Positions 11,761-25,157 of a stretch of DNA of 64,000 nt are shown in pieces. The first letter of the stretch is position 1. Every line of letters starts with the position of its first letter. The notes beneath the pieces are model-generated. The model was not told the origin of the DNA and did no database searches. It saw only the letters and a list, made by a program, of their open reading frames with translations. This DNA comes from Azadirachta indica. Taxonomy: Eukaryota > Streptophyta > Magnoliopsida > Sapindales > Meliaceae. The position numbers were made by a program, and so were the translations under genes. The DNA is taken from positions 6,804,890 to 6,868,889 of the forward strand of contig CM040441.1 of assembly GCA_022749755.1 (NCBI GenBank). The letters run 5' to 3'.

Positions 11761-13515
11761 AAGCAGAAATATTAACACGTTATTGTTACGGATATCCGAC
11801 TTCAGCTTTATGCTCCGAATAGACAGAAAATTCGGTGGGTCCAACCTGTGTCTTTCATTATGTTCCATTAGTCTTCCCAGTTTAGGTAAGCGATGTTCTT
11901 TTAGCTTTAAAGTTCCGCGGTGTTTCTTCGTTCTTTTTCATTTTCATTCGTACAATATCCGATTCTCAAAATTAAAAATATAAAAAAATTAGCTTTAGAG
12001 ATTACAGTCTGAGATAATTGCTTGACCTTTATCTAAGAAAAATATATTTTTATTCAAGAATTCACTCGGAGTTTCATCGGATCGCTGCAAAGAAAGAAAA
12101 TATATTAGAGGGACTCGACTTGTTAACGATAAAGTTAACGATAAAACGTCGTTTTCCTGATCAATTTTTATCCGAAAGTCCGAAAGGAAAAGAGATTAAA
12201 AATTTTATATTAAAAATAAAAGAAAATATTAGCAAGTAATAAAGATCAGATCCTCATCTTCCGAATTTTCTGCGGTCATATTTTGTACATATATAATGTA
12301 ATAAGATCCTTAAGGCATAAAAACTCATCAAATTAATATGTTTATTAATAAAACTACAGAAAAGTTATTGTTGTATTAGTTTATATGATTCTGTGTGTGT
12401 GTATAAACTTATACAACAATAATTTAGAAAAATTATTAATCTAAATTTTTTTTATCATATCACTTGTATTTATAGCAAAAAGGAAAAAAAAAAAAAAAAA
12501 AAAGAAAGAAAATTATTGTCAAATGGGACAGTCGTGTGAAAAGAACATCCAACTCAGCTTTTTACTTTTCAATACGTATGAAAATGACACGTTAAAAATC
12601 CGAATAATTCGAATTTTTTTGGAGGGGTGTATTTTGATATGATTTAAAAAAAAAAATCAATTTAATTTCCAGCGTTTGATCAAGTTTTGATAGCCACAAG
12701 ATGCTTTTGTAGTATCGATGCTGTAAATTGTAATATTTTTTGCCCACAAATTGAGTAAACGCAACAAGGCAAATTTTGCCCATCATTGGTGTAGAATGTA
12801 TTGCAAATGTAAAATTGTGGTCCTAGGAATGTATATTTAGTATTAAAGCATTAATTTTGATCGGTTTTTTAATTCACAATATGTTGTAAAAAAACTATAC
12901 AAATTATTGAATAATTTTTTTAATATTTATTATTAATCTTTTAACTTATATTGAAATTTGCCATAATTTATGCAATTTTTAACTTAAATTTAATAAATGC
13001 TTGAATTTATTTTACTTTTCTCAATTTTTAAAAATTAATCCATTAGCTTGGAATTATCGGTTCTATTATCATTATCAATAACTCCCATAATGATGTTGTA
13101 AAACAATTAGCTGAGTTATATGGAGAAGTACAATCTTTTTAGCTTGTTTTGTAATTCCAATTGAATTATTTGGAGGTTGTAGTAGCAATAGTTCAGTAGC
13201 GTGCATAAAATTCCAGCAGCAAACAAGCTACAATGATAATTCCAGCATCCAATAAAGAAGAACCTAATCGGCACCAGGGTTATGCCAAACCAAAATAAAC
13301 GAACCCAGTGTATTTTGCAGCAAGACATAGCAGCATCAAAAATAAAACAGGACAGTAGCAGAGGAATTACCGCAGTCCAATTACAATCTCTCCTCCATAT
13401 TTATAAAAGCAAAAAGTAAATTATATGGAACATGTAAATCATATTCCCCCATTGTAGTTGGCTCATTTCAATGGTAGAATAATAGATCCTTTATAAAGAT
13501 GAATCTTTTGAAAAC
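11761..13515. other. Gene-free stretch
   Basis: Nothing convincing. It holds a GGATATCCGA word near 11790, a poly-A run near 12488-12503, an oligo-A/T region around 12640 and short open frames on both strands with no recognisable domain. Confidence 0.55.
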
Positions 13516-14215
13516 AAGGACTTAAATTGCTTATTTTTCAGGGAATTCCGACCGGTACGTAATGCATACAAAAGCCTCCAAGGTTTCAAAATCCAGATCA
13601 GAATCAACAATGTCCTCGATCTCGTCCTCCATAGCATAATCTGGAGGACTTGAAAAAGGCAATGCCAGTAAATCACGAGTCATCTTTCCGAGTGTAGGAG
13701 AACGTCCGGTGTTCTTGTGAAACCAATCTAATACGTCGAAGTCTTCCAGTGAAGGCAATTTAGGCTCTTTCAGGTATAGATGAAGCTCTATTTTTGATGT
13801 ATCAACACTATCACATCACTTGCATATTTATCGAAAACATCGTTAAAAAAATCCTTGATTTTTGTAAGGCGTACCTCAGCATCAGGACCGTCTATCTTCT
13901 TGTACCAACATTCTACAATGTCCATTTTATAACGTGGGTCAAGAACAACTGCGGTTGCCAGAAACAAACTGGAATCATTCTTATATTCTTGCTCGAATTC
14001 CCATCTTATATATTATGCAACATTGCAAACATGATCGTGGTAGCTCTTTTGCAACGAAAGCAACTGCATAAACATCTCAGAAATTACAGGAAAATACACG
14101 TTTGCAGTGGTATATCAGCTCTCCCGGAAGGTTCGTGCATTGTCATTAAGCAAAACCATACACTCGTATACAGCGTTGAAGATTGCATAATACACTCTCA
14201 AAAGAGTAAGGTTAA
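13516..14215 (-). pseudogene. hAT transposase fragment (C-terminal half)
   Basis: Reading down the minus strand the fragments appear in the normal order of plant hAT transposases: AIFNAVYECMVLLNDNARTFRE (about 14195-14130), TTANVYFP (about 14110), then AVVLDPRYKMDIVECWYKK (13965-13900), the typical LDPR.KMD segment of the RNase H-like core. The C-terminal dimerisation region follows: PSLEDFDVLDWFHKNTGRSP and KMTRDLLALPFSSP (13757-13640). In-frame stops and frame changes separate the pieces, so it is not functional. The N-terminal BED finger is absent. The relatives at 46646-48916 and 51489-53720 are much better preserved. Confidence 0.8.
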
Positions 14216-14413
14216 CTCTAGAAAATAGTGATATACAATTAACAAATAGGGTAGGTATGTGTATTAAATATTTCATCAAATATTAAATAGGAAACATACC
14301 ATTATGTTTTTCTTTTTTCTATGGCACTAAATTAAAGTCAAATAATGCTTACAAATTAACTCTGTCAATACAAAGCCAAAACCAAGAGGGAGCTTAATTT
14401 GATAAATTTACCA

Positions 14414-14790
14414 GCTAAGCCCTTCCATATAAGAATATATACACTGCAAGGACCGCCATCGGCATTGAAGGCAAGCTCTTACCAGCAAATTTTGGAAACT
14501 GGCTACCTGCATAGGATCCAATCACTCGATAAAACACATAACTGATCATGGAAATATACACACCATTGTGCACAAACAGTAACCAACAGTTGTGAAGAAG
14601 AAATAGAGCATTCTAAAAAGAGTCAAAAAGTTGACCAAGCATGTACACATACCTGCTAAGGACTTGCTCTCCATTTCCTCCTGCAACTTTCCCTTCAAAT
14701 AAGGCAATCTGGTTTAACCCAACATCTCTTCTCTTGCCAACCGACATGAAGAGGCATTATCAAGAAATTGCAAGAATCTAGCTTCAAAAA
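14414..14790 (-). other. Possible exons of an unidentified membrane-protein gene fragment
   Basis: On the minus strand about 14513-14416 encodes a protein-like stretch ending in TAG: YAGSQFPKFAGKSLPSMP followed by a hydrophobic MAVLAVYIFLYGRA. The upstream bases continue the frame with SYVFYRVIGS. A second candidate piece at about 14720-14655 reads ALFEGKVAGGNGEQVLS before a GT. Together they look like the last exons of a small hydrophobic protein, but I do not recognise the family, and the splice sites and frame between them are unproven. Confidence 0.3.
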
Positions 14791-15759
14791 AGTGCCTCCC
14801 ATATTGCATAGTCAACATTCATGAAAGCATAGAAGATGCATCACAATAACAGTGATGAAAAACAGACCAATAATGGTGGATTGCACCAATGACACCTTTG
14901 TGGCGAATTTTGCTCCCTATCATCCCCAGTTCCCGGCTTGTTTGCTACCTTAGTTTGCAAATTTTATAGCAAATTATTTTTAATTAATGACAAGTCAACC
15001 TATCAATCAAATCCAGATAAATGTTTAACTTGACCAGTCACAACATAAACAGAAATTAAAGCAAGTAGACGGAGAAAATGCCAGCAAATCGTAATAAAAG
15101 TATTTTGCTTGTTGTAGATGTGATGAGTTGCATGAAGACACTTGTATAGAAACTTTACGTCCTGTAGCTATTTGTGCATCCAATGAAAGCAACTAATCAA
15201 CTAAGTTAGTGTGAAATGGATAATGGGATTGAGTCAGAGTTGCATGTTATCCAAGTTTTAATTCAAAGGAATAAACTAAGCAGTAGTATATATTAATAAT
15301 CCAAATATTATATTTATATTGTACTAATGAAAATGATGATTGACCTCGACATCATAAATACTTGGGAATGAATGATAATTAGTTGAAATTTAAAGTAGAA
15401 AGCATGTAGAGTAAGCCAAATAACTAAATTACGAACAGCATTTGGTGCCTAGCTATCTATCTAAGTCTGAATTTGGGCAATATCTCACTTAATAACCAGC
15501 CCTCAATTTGGTTATAAAACCACTAGCTTTTCATGCAGCTTAAGCATACACAACTTAACTTCTCTCTCTCTCTCTCTCTGTCTCCAAGTATTCTAAAATT
15601 ATAGATATAAATTAACCAACATTGATTAATTTATATATTTCTATTTCAGTTTTTCTGTGTAACTCCCAATACTTCTTAGCCGTGTTTAACGAAGTATCTC
15701 TCTATCTCTCTGTCTCACATACCCATCGCTTATATGTACATAAGGAAACAATAAACTTC
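14791..15759. other. Gene-free stretch with CT microsatellite
   Basis: No gene recognised. A (CT)n run lies at 15561-15579, followed by several shorter TCTC tracts up to 15715. Confidence 0.5.
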
Positions 15760-17517
15760 TGTAACACTCCAAATTTTTCCCTAACATGACAAGATTTGGA
15801 ATGATACTCATACTCTCAAAATTCAATCTATTTCCACATTACAAATCACAAATTCTCTCAAAATACAATATCAAACTTCAAAACATGTATAATCGATATA
15901 TTACTAAAATCTCAACTCAAATGTCACCTTAAAAAATATATTTGTTATAAATTTAGCCCAAGAATAATTAATAGAACTTAAACCTTTTACTTACAATACC
16001 AAATAAATATAAAATAATAAGGACAATACTGATTTATCTATAAAACCTACATAAACTGCAGTGCTAACTTCCAAAGCGAATCTAATATTTCGCCACTAAG
16101 CGCAAACATAATTTGTAAAATATCAACTGGTGAGGGGTGAGCCGTCTACTAAGTAAGTAAATTTATGCACAACTTTTAATGCTTAAAAATAATTTAAATC
16201 GCAAAACAATTATCTTTAATAATTATTTAATAATAAACATTTATATAAGAAATCATTACTCAAAAAAATATATTTGACAATATGTAAGCATGATCACAAC
16301 TTTTAATAAAACTAATTTACAAAAAAAAAAAGAAATATTTAACTGAATACTTAACAAAATTATTTAACTCATGACTCGTAATATCACCAGTATCTCGGTG
16401 TCTAATTTATAACAATACAGTGCAATAGTACCCTAGAAATTCGGTCCTTAATGGTTAGTAAGTGCACAACAGTAACCTATCTAGTTAACCAATAACGATA
16501 ATCACAACAGAAATAACCACTACTGACAATGAGCTAAAACAGTATAGTTTACAAAATATAACATTTCATGTAAAGTAAAACCGATGACATTTATTTTCTA
16601 TTGTATATTTCATACAAAACATTTAACAATTTAATAAAAGATTTTATGAAAATAATTATTTAATTATTAAAATCATTACCCATTTTGCTATGAAATTATC
16701 TCATGCTTACAATAGTTTTAAAGATTAACAGAAAACACGTCATACATAAATCTACTTACCTAGATCGAATCAAAATTTTCACGCTACTTTTAGCATTCAA
16801 AGCTTCCAATCACCCTATTCATCATAAAGTATAATTTGATCAAAAGTATAATAATTCATTAATTTTAAACTATTGACAACTTATTTTTAAATCTCATTTT
16901 CTACGTATAATTTCTTTAACTATGTATCAATAAATTTTATCACATTCGAGATTCTTTGAATTACAACATCATAACTTATTCTTAGAACTCTTTAAACCTT
17001 AAATAATGAAAGTTTCAGTATTTACTTGAGTCCAAAACCATAAATTAGAAAATCTTAAACTTACATATTCATAATCTGTCTTTTCACTTTTTTACTAAAC
17101 AATCTCAATTCAATAATTTTTAACTCTTAATCTACCAATCGGATTAAGTTAAATTTTTACAAAATTGCTAATGACACATAAAAATATTTTATTCAAAATT
17201 TTCATAACATTTGGACGTTAAAAAATTTTTTCAAAATATTTTCTTTTTCGAGTACAGTTTAACTATTCTAAAATTTTCAGATTTGAGGTTTAACGATTCA
17301 AAAATTCATCACAATTTTTATAAAAATCTAAAAATTACGAAACTTTGCAGAATGTCAATAGACATGTATATAAAGCAATATGTCAATTTTTAGAATATTT
17401 GAAAATCATTTGATTGATCAAATAAGTATATATTTTCGGACCTACAGCAAAAATTATTGTTTTTCAGAACAGCAAAGTAACGTTTGAAAAATCATTAAAA
17501 ATTGACTTCTTAACCAA
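15760..17517 (+). mobile_element. Probable LTR-type retroelement remnant (TGTAACACTCC start)
   Basis: The stretch opens with TGTAACACTCCAAATTTTTC, a start shared by a widespread class of long plant LTRs, and contains GGTGAGGGGTGAGCCG and CTACTAAGTAAGTAAA near 16130, also typical of those LTRs. It is AT-rich and has no coding capacity. The end is uncertain; around 17440-17517 the sequence runs directly into a hAT fragment. No second LTR or internal region is visible, so a solo LTR is possible. The classification rests on remembered features of such LTRs, not on a search. Confidence 0.35.
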
Positions 17518-17544
17518 TTGCAACAAAAAAAAATCAAAAATTCA

Positions 17545-18070
17545 TCGCAATTCTTTCTTATTTTTGAGAAATTTGGTTTCCAAGAGCTTGAGATTGTAGT
17601 GTGTTTTAAGGAACTATTTTGTGTGCTAGAGCAAATAGATGCCGATTTCAAGTCAGTAAATTTAAGAAAGGATAAATGTGATGAGGCAAATATTAGATAC
17701 GGGCATTTGAAGAGTTTTATGATATTGCTGGCAGCAGCTTATTGTGTAGGATTAAATATAATACTCCAAATGCGTTTTTCCCATTGTTTTGTGAGCTATG
17801 TCTGAAACTGCATCATTGGGAAAGAAGTGGAAGTTATACTCTCATCAACACAGAAAAATTTTCTGTTTTGAGAGAGAAATTCTCTGGGACATATGGAGTA
17901 GATCAAAATTAGTTTTAATAATTGCAGTAGTTCTTGACCCACGGTTCAAATGGATATTGTGCAACTTTGGTACGAGAAAATTTATGGTAGTGGTGCCCAT
18001 AAATATCTTCAAGAAATCACCGAACCCAAGTTTCAATTGGGTATCCGAAATAAATCCGATTGCCTTTTGA
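17545..18070 (+). pseudogene. hAT transposase fragment (middle part)
   Basis: The frame FQELEIVVCFKELFCVLEQI (from 17578) corresponds to FEELEIAVGFKEAFCELEKI in the copy at 48110, and is followed by DADFKSVNL. After a frame change the frame at 17798 carries WDIWSRSKLVLIIAVVLDPR (about 17887-17945), the LDPRFK core segment. N-terminal BED finger and C-terminal dimerisation region are both missing. The 5' side abuts the LTR-like remnant; the 3' side ends in unique AT-rich DNA. Not functional. Confidence 0.7.
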
Positions 18071-19841
18071 TGTTAATTATATATTCTTATACAAAGCCCT
18101 TTTTCTTCCATTAAATTTTGAAATAGCAGTAGGATTGTGGGATATCCGAAACTGTTTTTGTCTGCATAGAATATTTTCTTTGTACTTTTCCAATTGGTAG
18201 GCTCAATCCTGTCATTTTCCAACACGTTAATTAAAATAAAGAAATAAAAACCCTGTGAAATTACTATATTTATATGCATGTTCTTGCAGTTGAAGTGTTG
18301 CAACCTCATCTTCATTCATCTTTCTAGAAATAAAACAAATAAAGGTACGTGTCTAAATATTTTCACATATTAACGCTTGTATTTAAAAGCATGTAATAAT
18401 GGTATCGCAAATGTTTACGCTTGTATTTATGCATGTATTTGAAAAATGTTGGCCTCACTTTCTTATAGCAAAGTACATATAAAGACTACTATATTTTTTT
18501 TTTAAAAAAACAAACTTTAATTTTATATGACATTTATGATAGGATCATTGTTAGTAGCATATGACATTTATTTATAAAATATTAACATTTTTTTAATATT
18601 TTTTAAAAATAAGTTAATAAGTGGGATGCTGTAGGTGTTAATTAATTTAATCGCTAAAATTTTTAAGATCGTACATTATATTTACAGTGTAAATCTCGCT
18701 CTCCCCGTGTAAAGTGGTATCCCAATTATTGGGCCGGTCCAATTTAATGTCTCTTAGAAAACCCTGCTTCCGAATCTTCTTAAAACCGCAGTGTAAAGTG
18801 CTTGAGAGATCACTTCAACCTTTGTCATAGCCAACAAACCCATTTTGGTGAAAAACGTTTTCACGAACTTACTCCATAGAAGACACTAGCAAACCCCCAT
18901 GGCATTACGAATTAATTAATTCATTATAGGTTAATTTTTGTTTGGGCAAGTACATGAACATAAATATGTGGATGGCATGTGGTCAGGTTCAATAATTCCT
19001 TTAGACTAAATGGCACATGCAGAACTGAGCTAAATTCAGAATGTTTACCACGATGAGGATGATCGGATCAAGTCGAGTACAAAACATCACCCAACTTGGC
19101 TCAACGTGGGCAACGAAAATTTAGTCATGCATTCCATCCACTAGCCACTTGTTTTGCCCACTTCCAATCATATAGGAAAAACATGAAATGTGGCCAGAAA
19201 AATAGTTGAAAACAGTTATTCTTCGTATCTATAAAATTCTAGCGTCGAAAAGAGAAGGTACGTACATTAAATCCTAACAAAAACCCTGCTAAATTCTTTT
19301 TTCTCTCTCAAGCAAACCATCTGGTTTAAGCATCGAAGTGCATACGTTAGGCAAACCGACTATCTCTTGGACTTTGTTTGTTTTGTAAGCAAACGTTAAC
19401 AACCCTCAACACAAAATATAAGAATTCTATTGTTTGAAGTGGAAACAAATGAGTTTTTGACATCAACAATTTCAAGCTACCCCTTTTTATTATTAAATAC
19501 TAAATAATCTCTAGTTATTTTGTAAGTTATCTATGCGCCTTCACTTCATTATCTCTCACAAATAAAATAACTTTTATATGCATATATATATATATATATA
19601 TAGATATATAAACTTATAATAACCAATTCATAGTAAAACTATAGTAACTAGTTAATAGAAAAATAAAATAACTTTTTATAAATTTTTTTCTCTTTCTATT
19701 TTCTTTTTTATTTTCTCGCTTTGTTTTTTCCTCCGCCCCAAGAATGTCCCAATTAGAGCATTAGAAAGGGTCGGTAAGATCATTCATGAGGCAACCGATG
19801 CAAGTCTTTTTATCCCACAATCACCATGTCTCATCTTACTT
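18071..19841. other. Gene-free stretch
   Basis: No gene recognised. It is AT-rich, with a GGGATATCCGA word near 18139 and a (TA)n run at 19582-19602. Confidence 0.55.
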
Positions 19842-20130
19842 TGATTCCCACAATCAAAATTTGATTTATAAGACTGATAGAGATTTTAATTACTCTATTA
19901 TATTTTATTTATTTAAACAAATTTTTATAATTCGTTAGATTAATTTTGGTCTATGTTGATGGTGATTCATTTTTATTTTGGTGTTTATTTCCCACAACCA
20001 GACTTTAATTTTATATGATTGTTAGAGATTTTAGTTACTCTTACATTTTTATTTATCAAAATAAGTTTTTTTAAATCGTTATATTAATTTTGGTCCGTGT
20101 TTGATGGTGATTCAATTTTATTTTAGTGAC
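19842..20130. repeat. Imperfect tandem repeat, period about 144 bp, two copies
   Basis: The unit starting with ATTCCCACAATC (about 19844) recurs as ATTTCCCACAACC (about 19988). Both continue through AGAGATTTTA.TTACTC and ATTAATTTTGGTC and end with GATGGTGATTCA. Non-coding. Confidence 0.7.
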
Positions 20131-20739
20131 AAAACGTTAAAAAGGTGAGAAAAAAAGGAGAAAATATCTTAGGATAATACAAAATATTTGGGGTTCAAAC
20201 AGGGCTACTCAGAGGTTGAATTTATTACTTATAATATTTGAAAAAAAAGAAAGAAAAATATTGAAAAGTAATTTTATTTTATTCTACAAATGCAAATATA
20301 TGTCTTCGTATATTTTTGTCTTTTCATGGTTTGGGGGTAATTTTTTTTCTTTTCACATTAATTTTATAACACATCAACAAAATTAAGTTTCCTTGGTCGA
20401 ATGTGCTCAAATATTACATTTGACAGCACGGAATAATGAACTGAGGATGTTCAGATCGCTAACAAAAAACCTAAGAGGACTGTTTGATGTTTGTTAATAA
20501 ACGAAGGGTGCCAGTTGAAATTAACCCCAAGAATTAATTAACTGGGCATCGCAGTATATTGCAATAGTTAAAACCATTTACAGCAGATTGGCTTATTTGT
20601 GAGATTGGCAGAAGGGCAATGCCATTACCCAAAAAAAAAAATCAGCTTAATTTTGTTTATACATCAATTCAACTATTGAACCACAGCAATGATTAGAGTT
20701 CTAAACATTTTGTTTCATATAATTCTTCATGTACACGGC
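20131..20739. other. Gene-free stretch
   Basis: Nothing recognised; AT-rich with short homopolymer runs. Confidence 0.5.
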
Positions 20740-20890
20740 ATGCAGAAACTAAATTCCAACATACACATTCATCATCGATATCATTTTCACCTTTCCATTT
20801 AGCAACATAACTAGCATGCTTGGGATGGGAGTAACCCTTCCAGACATCACATTGTGTGGACCTCTGCGTCACAACGTGAAACTAGAAAAG
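20740..20890 (-). other. Candidate terminal exon, possibly of the LRR gene upstream on this strand
   Basis: The minus strand has an open frame reading RSTQCDVWKGYSHPKHASY, then VAKWKGENDIDDECVCW. It looks protein-like and lies downstream of the last recognisable LRR exon (21555), so it may be the 3' end of that gene. No splice junction ties it to the gene. Confidence 0.25.
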
Positions 20891-23759
20891 TATTGTATGC
20901 GGGCATGAAAATCAAAGATATCTCAGAGATTTTACTCGAAAAACTTGGTAGCTGTAATGTAAATCTGCAATTGTATTCCAAGTCATTAAAATAGCTCACA
21001 TATAAAGATTTTCATGATACAGTTAATACGAATCTGGTAAAGAACTTGACATATATATGCCTGGAAAGAACTGCCTTTACAAAATTTTTGACCAGCCAAT
21101 TTAAGCACAGTGAGGACAAGCATTTTGTTTTGTCGTAAAGTAGAAAAGCGGAAAGAGTACTTACGTGATCTCCATTCATGTTATCTAGGGATCTAGGGAT
21201 CCCCATAATATGGAAAATCTGAGGTGAGTGACGATGGAAGGATCAAGATGGAATTCAGAAAGCATGGAAATGTGAGATGGCTAATACTCCCAATTGTTTC
21301 CCGTCAGTGCGCTCACAGAAATACTATTCAACTTCTTCTATTAGATTCTTCTATATTTCCTTCAATTTCAAAACTTCCCCTACGATGTAAGATGCAAGTG
21401 CAAGTCCATGCGTGCAACAAGTGTGCGTGGGTTAAAATTATGAAAGGATGATGGTCAGACTGAAAAATTAAATAATTATACCAACAGAAGAAAAACAGAT
21501 ATTTGTTGACACACCCAACACTAATTCATGTATCTCCTGGTGTTGCGGATGATTACCTTTTGCAACTTTTAGGGCAGAGCATATGATGGTCAAGGATTCT
21601 ACTGGCATAAGGGTTATATGTGGCATCAACTTCAACAAGTTCTGGAGACCATGTCATGAGTTTTGAGAAAAAATTTGCAGTTTCAACCCCACTGTGGTTT
21701 TTGCCATACCAAATCCAGGACAGTGTTAATCTCACTGAGATGGACTACAACAAGAAAATTGAGAAATCACTTTAAACCTTATGTTGCTATTGACAACTTC
21801 AACTCCTTTGTTATTTCCTCTTTCAGTTCCTGAAAGCTAGATGAACCTAGTCCAATTGCTCCAATATTAAATGCTTGAATAAATGAGCCCAAAAATTTCC
21901 CTGAAGTAGCTGCTACTTGGCTGGAAGATAGTATTTAAAACCACATCATGTTACATAAATAATAAATATAGTGTGCAACACAGAGTTAGCAATGCAGACC
22001 TTCCAAGGTCATTATCTGCAATAGATAGAGAAGTCGGTGGTCTTCTTAAGGTGAAAATTATATCAAGAAGTTGAATCACCCCATCAGAGGAAAGCTCACA
22101 GTTCTCCAAATACAATTTAGCCAAGGGCTTGTGTCCTTTAGACACTAATTTGAGGTAGTGAATTAAACCTCTGCAAATTCAAATTGTTGCTTGTGAGACT
22201 TCATGCCCGCAATACTCAATGTTAAGAATAGATATCTACCAACCTGATTCCATCATCCTCAATATGATTGTCACTTATATCCAAGTTCTCCAACTTAGGC
22301 ATATGAAACAAAGCAAATCTAAGATATTTAGCCTATTTGCCATGCATGAAACAGCAATTCTAATGCAAAACAGTGCATACTCTCTCATCAATCATGGGTT
22401 TGTTAAGTAGCTCAAATCCCCTAAACTATACATTTGTAGGATGGTGGAGAATAAAACCACAGAAAGTAGTCCATTAACTGCAACTGCCAGCAATTGTGTC
22501 AGACCTTAGATTGAGCAAATTTAACAATTGCAGAGACTGGCCTTCTCCTAAAGCAGACAGGGAGCCACAAGAGTCGTACTTAACAAGCCATCTTGCTAAT
22601 CTGCACAATCACATATGAAATCTTACGCCAGTTCATGGTACAATGGAACATAAAATCTAATGGGATGCATTACATTATTTCCTAAGAGGACAAGGGTGAA
22701 TAAACAAGAGGATGCCTCAACAAGGCCACAGAAAACTGTTCTTCCAGAGTCTGTCCAGATGGCTGTTATGAAACTTTAATGTACACAATGACCTGAAGAC
22801 AAAGGCCACTATAAGCAAAGGGAGGTGCTCTGGAGTGGTTTTCCTGATTTAGTCAAAAATTGAACAAGAATGGAGCCTGAAATGAGAAAAGATGTACCTT
22901 CCTGAAGAGAGAAATGAAACAAGTTTCAGAACCAATGAACTTGGGCTGTTTTCATGAAAGCTGGATTTATCCATTTGAGAAGCGCTGAATCCTGTGCATT
23001 TGCATTCTCTTACTGCAAAGTGAAGAACAAACTCCCTCAACAAAACTTGCAGAGAGCTTGCAGTGAAGAATTCAACCAATGTCAATGTCTCAATCTTTTG
23101 AATTAGAAGTTTGCATAAACCTTGAACTTGTCATATAGTGAATTGTGAACAATGAAACCAACAGTGGAACAGAAGCATTTAGCATTTACACAAACCAGAA
23201 TGTTCTGTACTTTCACTCGGTTATAATTTAATTACAAAGTCTGGGAAGCACTTTAGCAAAATATGATGATAGCAATATGGGTGCTTCTTTGTTGTTTTCT
23301 GTATAATATCTTTTATTTATAAATAAAAAATGCATAGACTCCCCTTAGAAATCATATGCTCAGTAAAGCAAGCTTTTAAAAGGTGCCAATCCACCTTTAT
23401 ATCAGTGCACAAAATAAAAGATAAGACTAACACGTTTTTCGGATATGATCCACCATATTACCAAGGTTTGCAACTTGCTGTTCCCTAATATGTGCTGCAA
23501 CAAAGAAGAGTAGGAGATGATAAAATAACATCATATGTTTGCACAGTGTGCACACATGCACACAGATACTTGACATTGTAAATATGTGACTAAAATCCAT
23601 TGTGAACAAATAAGATACTGGAGAAAAGGAAGAGAGAAAAATTCTTAACGGAAAGCAGATACCCGTGCTGACATACGCATAAAAGCATGCATGCAAAAAA
23701 GAAGTATTTGTATTTGTAAGAGATTGTTGGAAAAGTTGCCTCCCTAAAGTTGATAGGAA

Positions 23760-25012
23760 GTGTTTACTTTAACTTGATGAAAAAGTATGCAATGTATTCA
23801 ATGTCATCAATCATTTTCAAAACATGAGCTGCATTTCCAGCAAATTTCCACCTTGCACGGACAAAGTTAAAAACCAAAATACATGGCAAGTCCATTAGAA
23901 GAGGGACAATTCAACAGATGCTGACACTACAAACCAACTCACAATTTCTAACAGCAATTTCCTTGAACTTATGAGATGAACTTACACAAGTTTCTGCAAC
24001 ACAAAGCACATTTGGAAGTCTCAGACATCTGTAAAATTATAAAAGCACAATAAGATCCCGTGCATACCTAAAAAATATTACAGATGACGACAGAATTTCT
24101 GAGAACATATATATTGTTCAAGACATATTGATGATTTTGGGATGGTTCAATATGAATAGTTAAATGCGAGAAAATATTGGTTAAGCAATTAACATAATGT
24201 GAGCAGCAATTGTTTCATCCATCATAATAGGTTCAGAAAATATATCTATAGATATGCAAGTGTGCAATTAAGTTTCCAGTCATTGATGAACATTGGCCTA
24301 ATTCCTCATATGAAAATGGGATTACATGTTACCTAGCATAATGCCCAAATTACAGGCAGTGATAAGATAATTTGCAATAGTCAATAGAAAGTGTTTGCTT
24401 TAACTTGATGAAAAGTATTCAATGTATTCAATGTTGTCAATCATTTTCAAAACATAAGCTCCATTTCCAGCAAATTTCCACCTTGCACGGACAAAGTTAA
24501 AACCCAAAATACGTTGCAAGTCCCTTAGAAGAGGGACAATTCAACAGATGCTGACACTACAAACCAACTCACAATTTCTGACAGCAATTTCTTTGAACTT
24601 ATAAGATGAACTTACACAAGTTTCTGCAACACAAAGCATATTTGGAAGTCTCATACATCTGTAAAAATATAGAAGCACAATAAGATCCCATGCATACCTA
24701 AAAAATATTACAGATAAAGACAATTTCTAAGAACATACATATTGTTCAAGACATATTGATGATTTTGGGATGGTTGCATATGAATAGTTACACGCAAGAA
24801 AATATTGATGAAGCAATTAATGTAATGTGAACAGCAATTGTTTCACCCATCATAATAGGTTCGGAAAATATATCAATAGATATGCAAGTGTGCAATTTAG
24901 TTTCCAGTCATTGATGAACATTGGCCTACTTCCTCATATGAAAATGGGATTACATGTTACCTAGCATAATGCCCAAATTACAGACAGTGATAAGATAATA
25001 TACAATAGTCAC
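23760..25012 (-). repeat. 631-bp tandem duplication inside the LRR gene
   Basis: Two direct units, 23760-24390 and 24391 to about 25012, are highly similar throughout. Each contains the 3' part of one exon (ending at 24961 and 24333) and a complete 43-nt exon (24616-24658 and 23986-24028). The 43-nt exon codes MRLPNMLCVAETC in one copy and LRLPNVLCVAETC in the other. The same TAA in the upstream exon is present in both units. Confidence 0.85.
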
Positions 25013-25120
25013 TCGCTGAATGATTCATTTGTTGCTTGTAGCCAACGTATTTCAAAAGAGTGTCTGCACAAAACAGAAAACCATGAGGAGCAGCTTGCAG
25101 CTATCAGCAAATGTACAATA

Positions 25121-25157
25121 CAGAGAGATAGAGAGAGAGAAAGAGAGAAAGAGAGAA
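25121..25157. repeat. GA-rich microsatellite
   Basis: Purine run of GA units with interruptions, inside an intron of the LRR gene; a poly-A run follows at about 25226-25247. Confidence 0.85.

Noticed and set aside
19842..20130. CRISPR-like or satellite array
   Set aside because: Only two diverged units of about 144 bp in a plant genome; an ordinary tandem duplication.
21555..22170. TONSOKU-type TPR-LRR gene
   Set aside because: The LRR part suggested it at first, but the N-terminal exons upstream have no TPRs and begin with a different kind of sequence.
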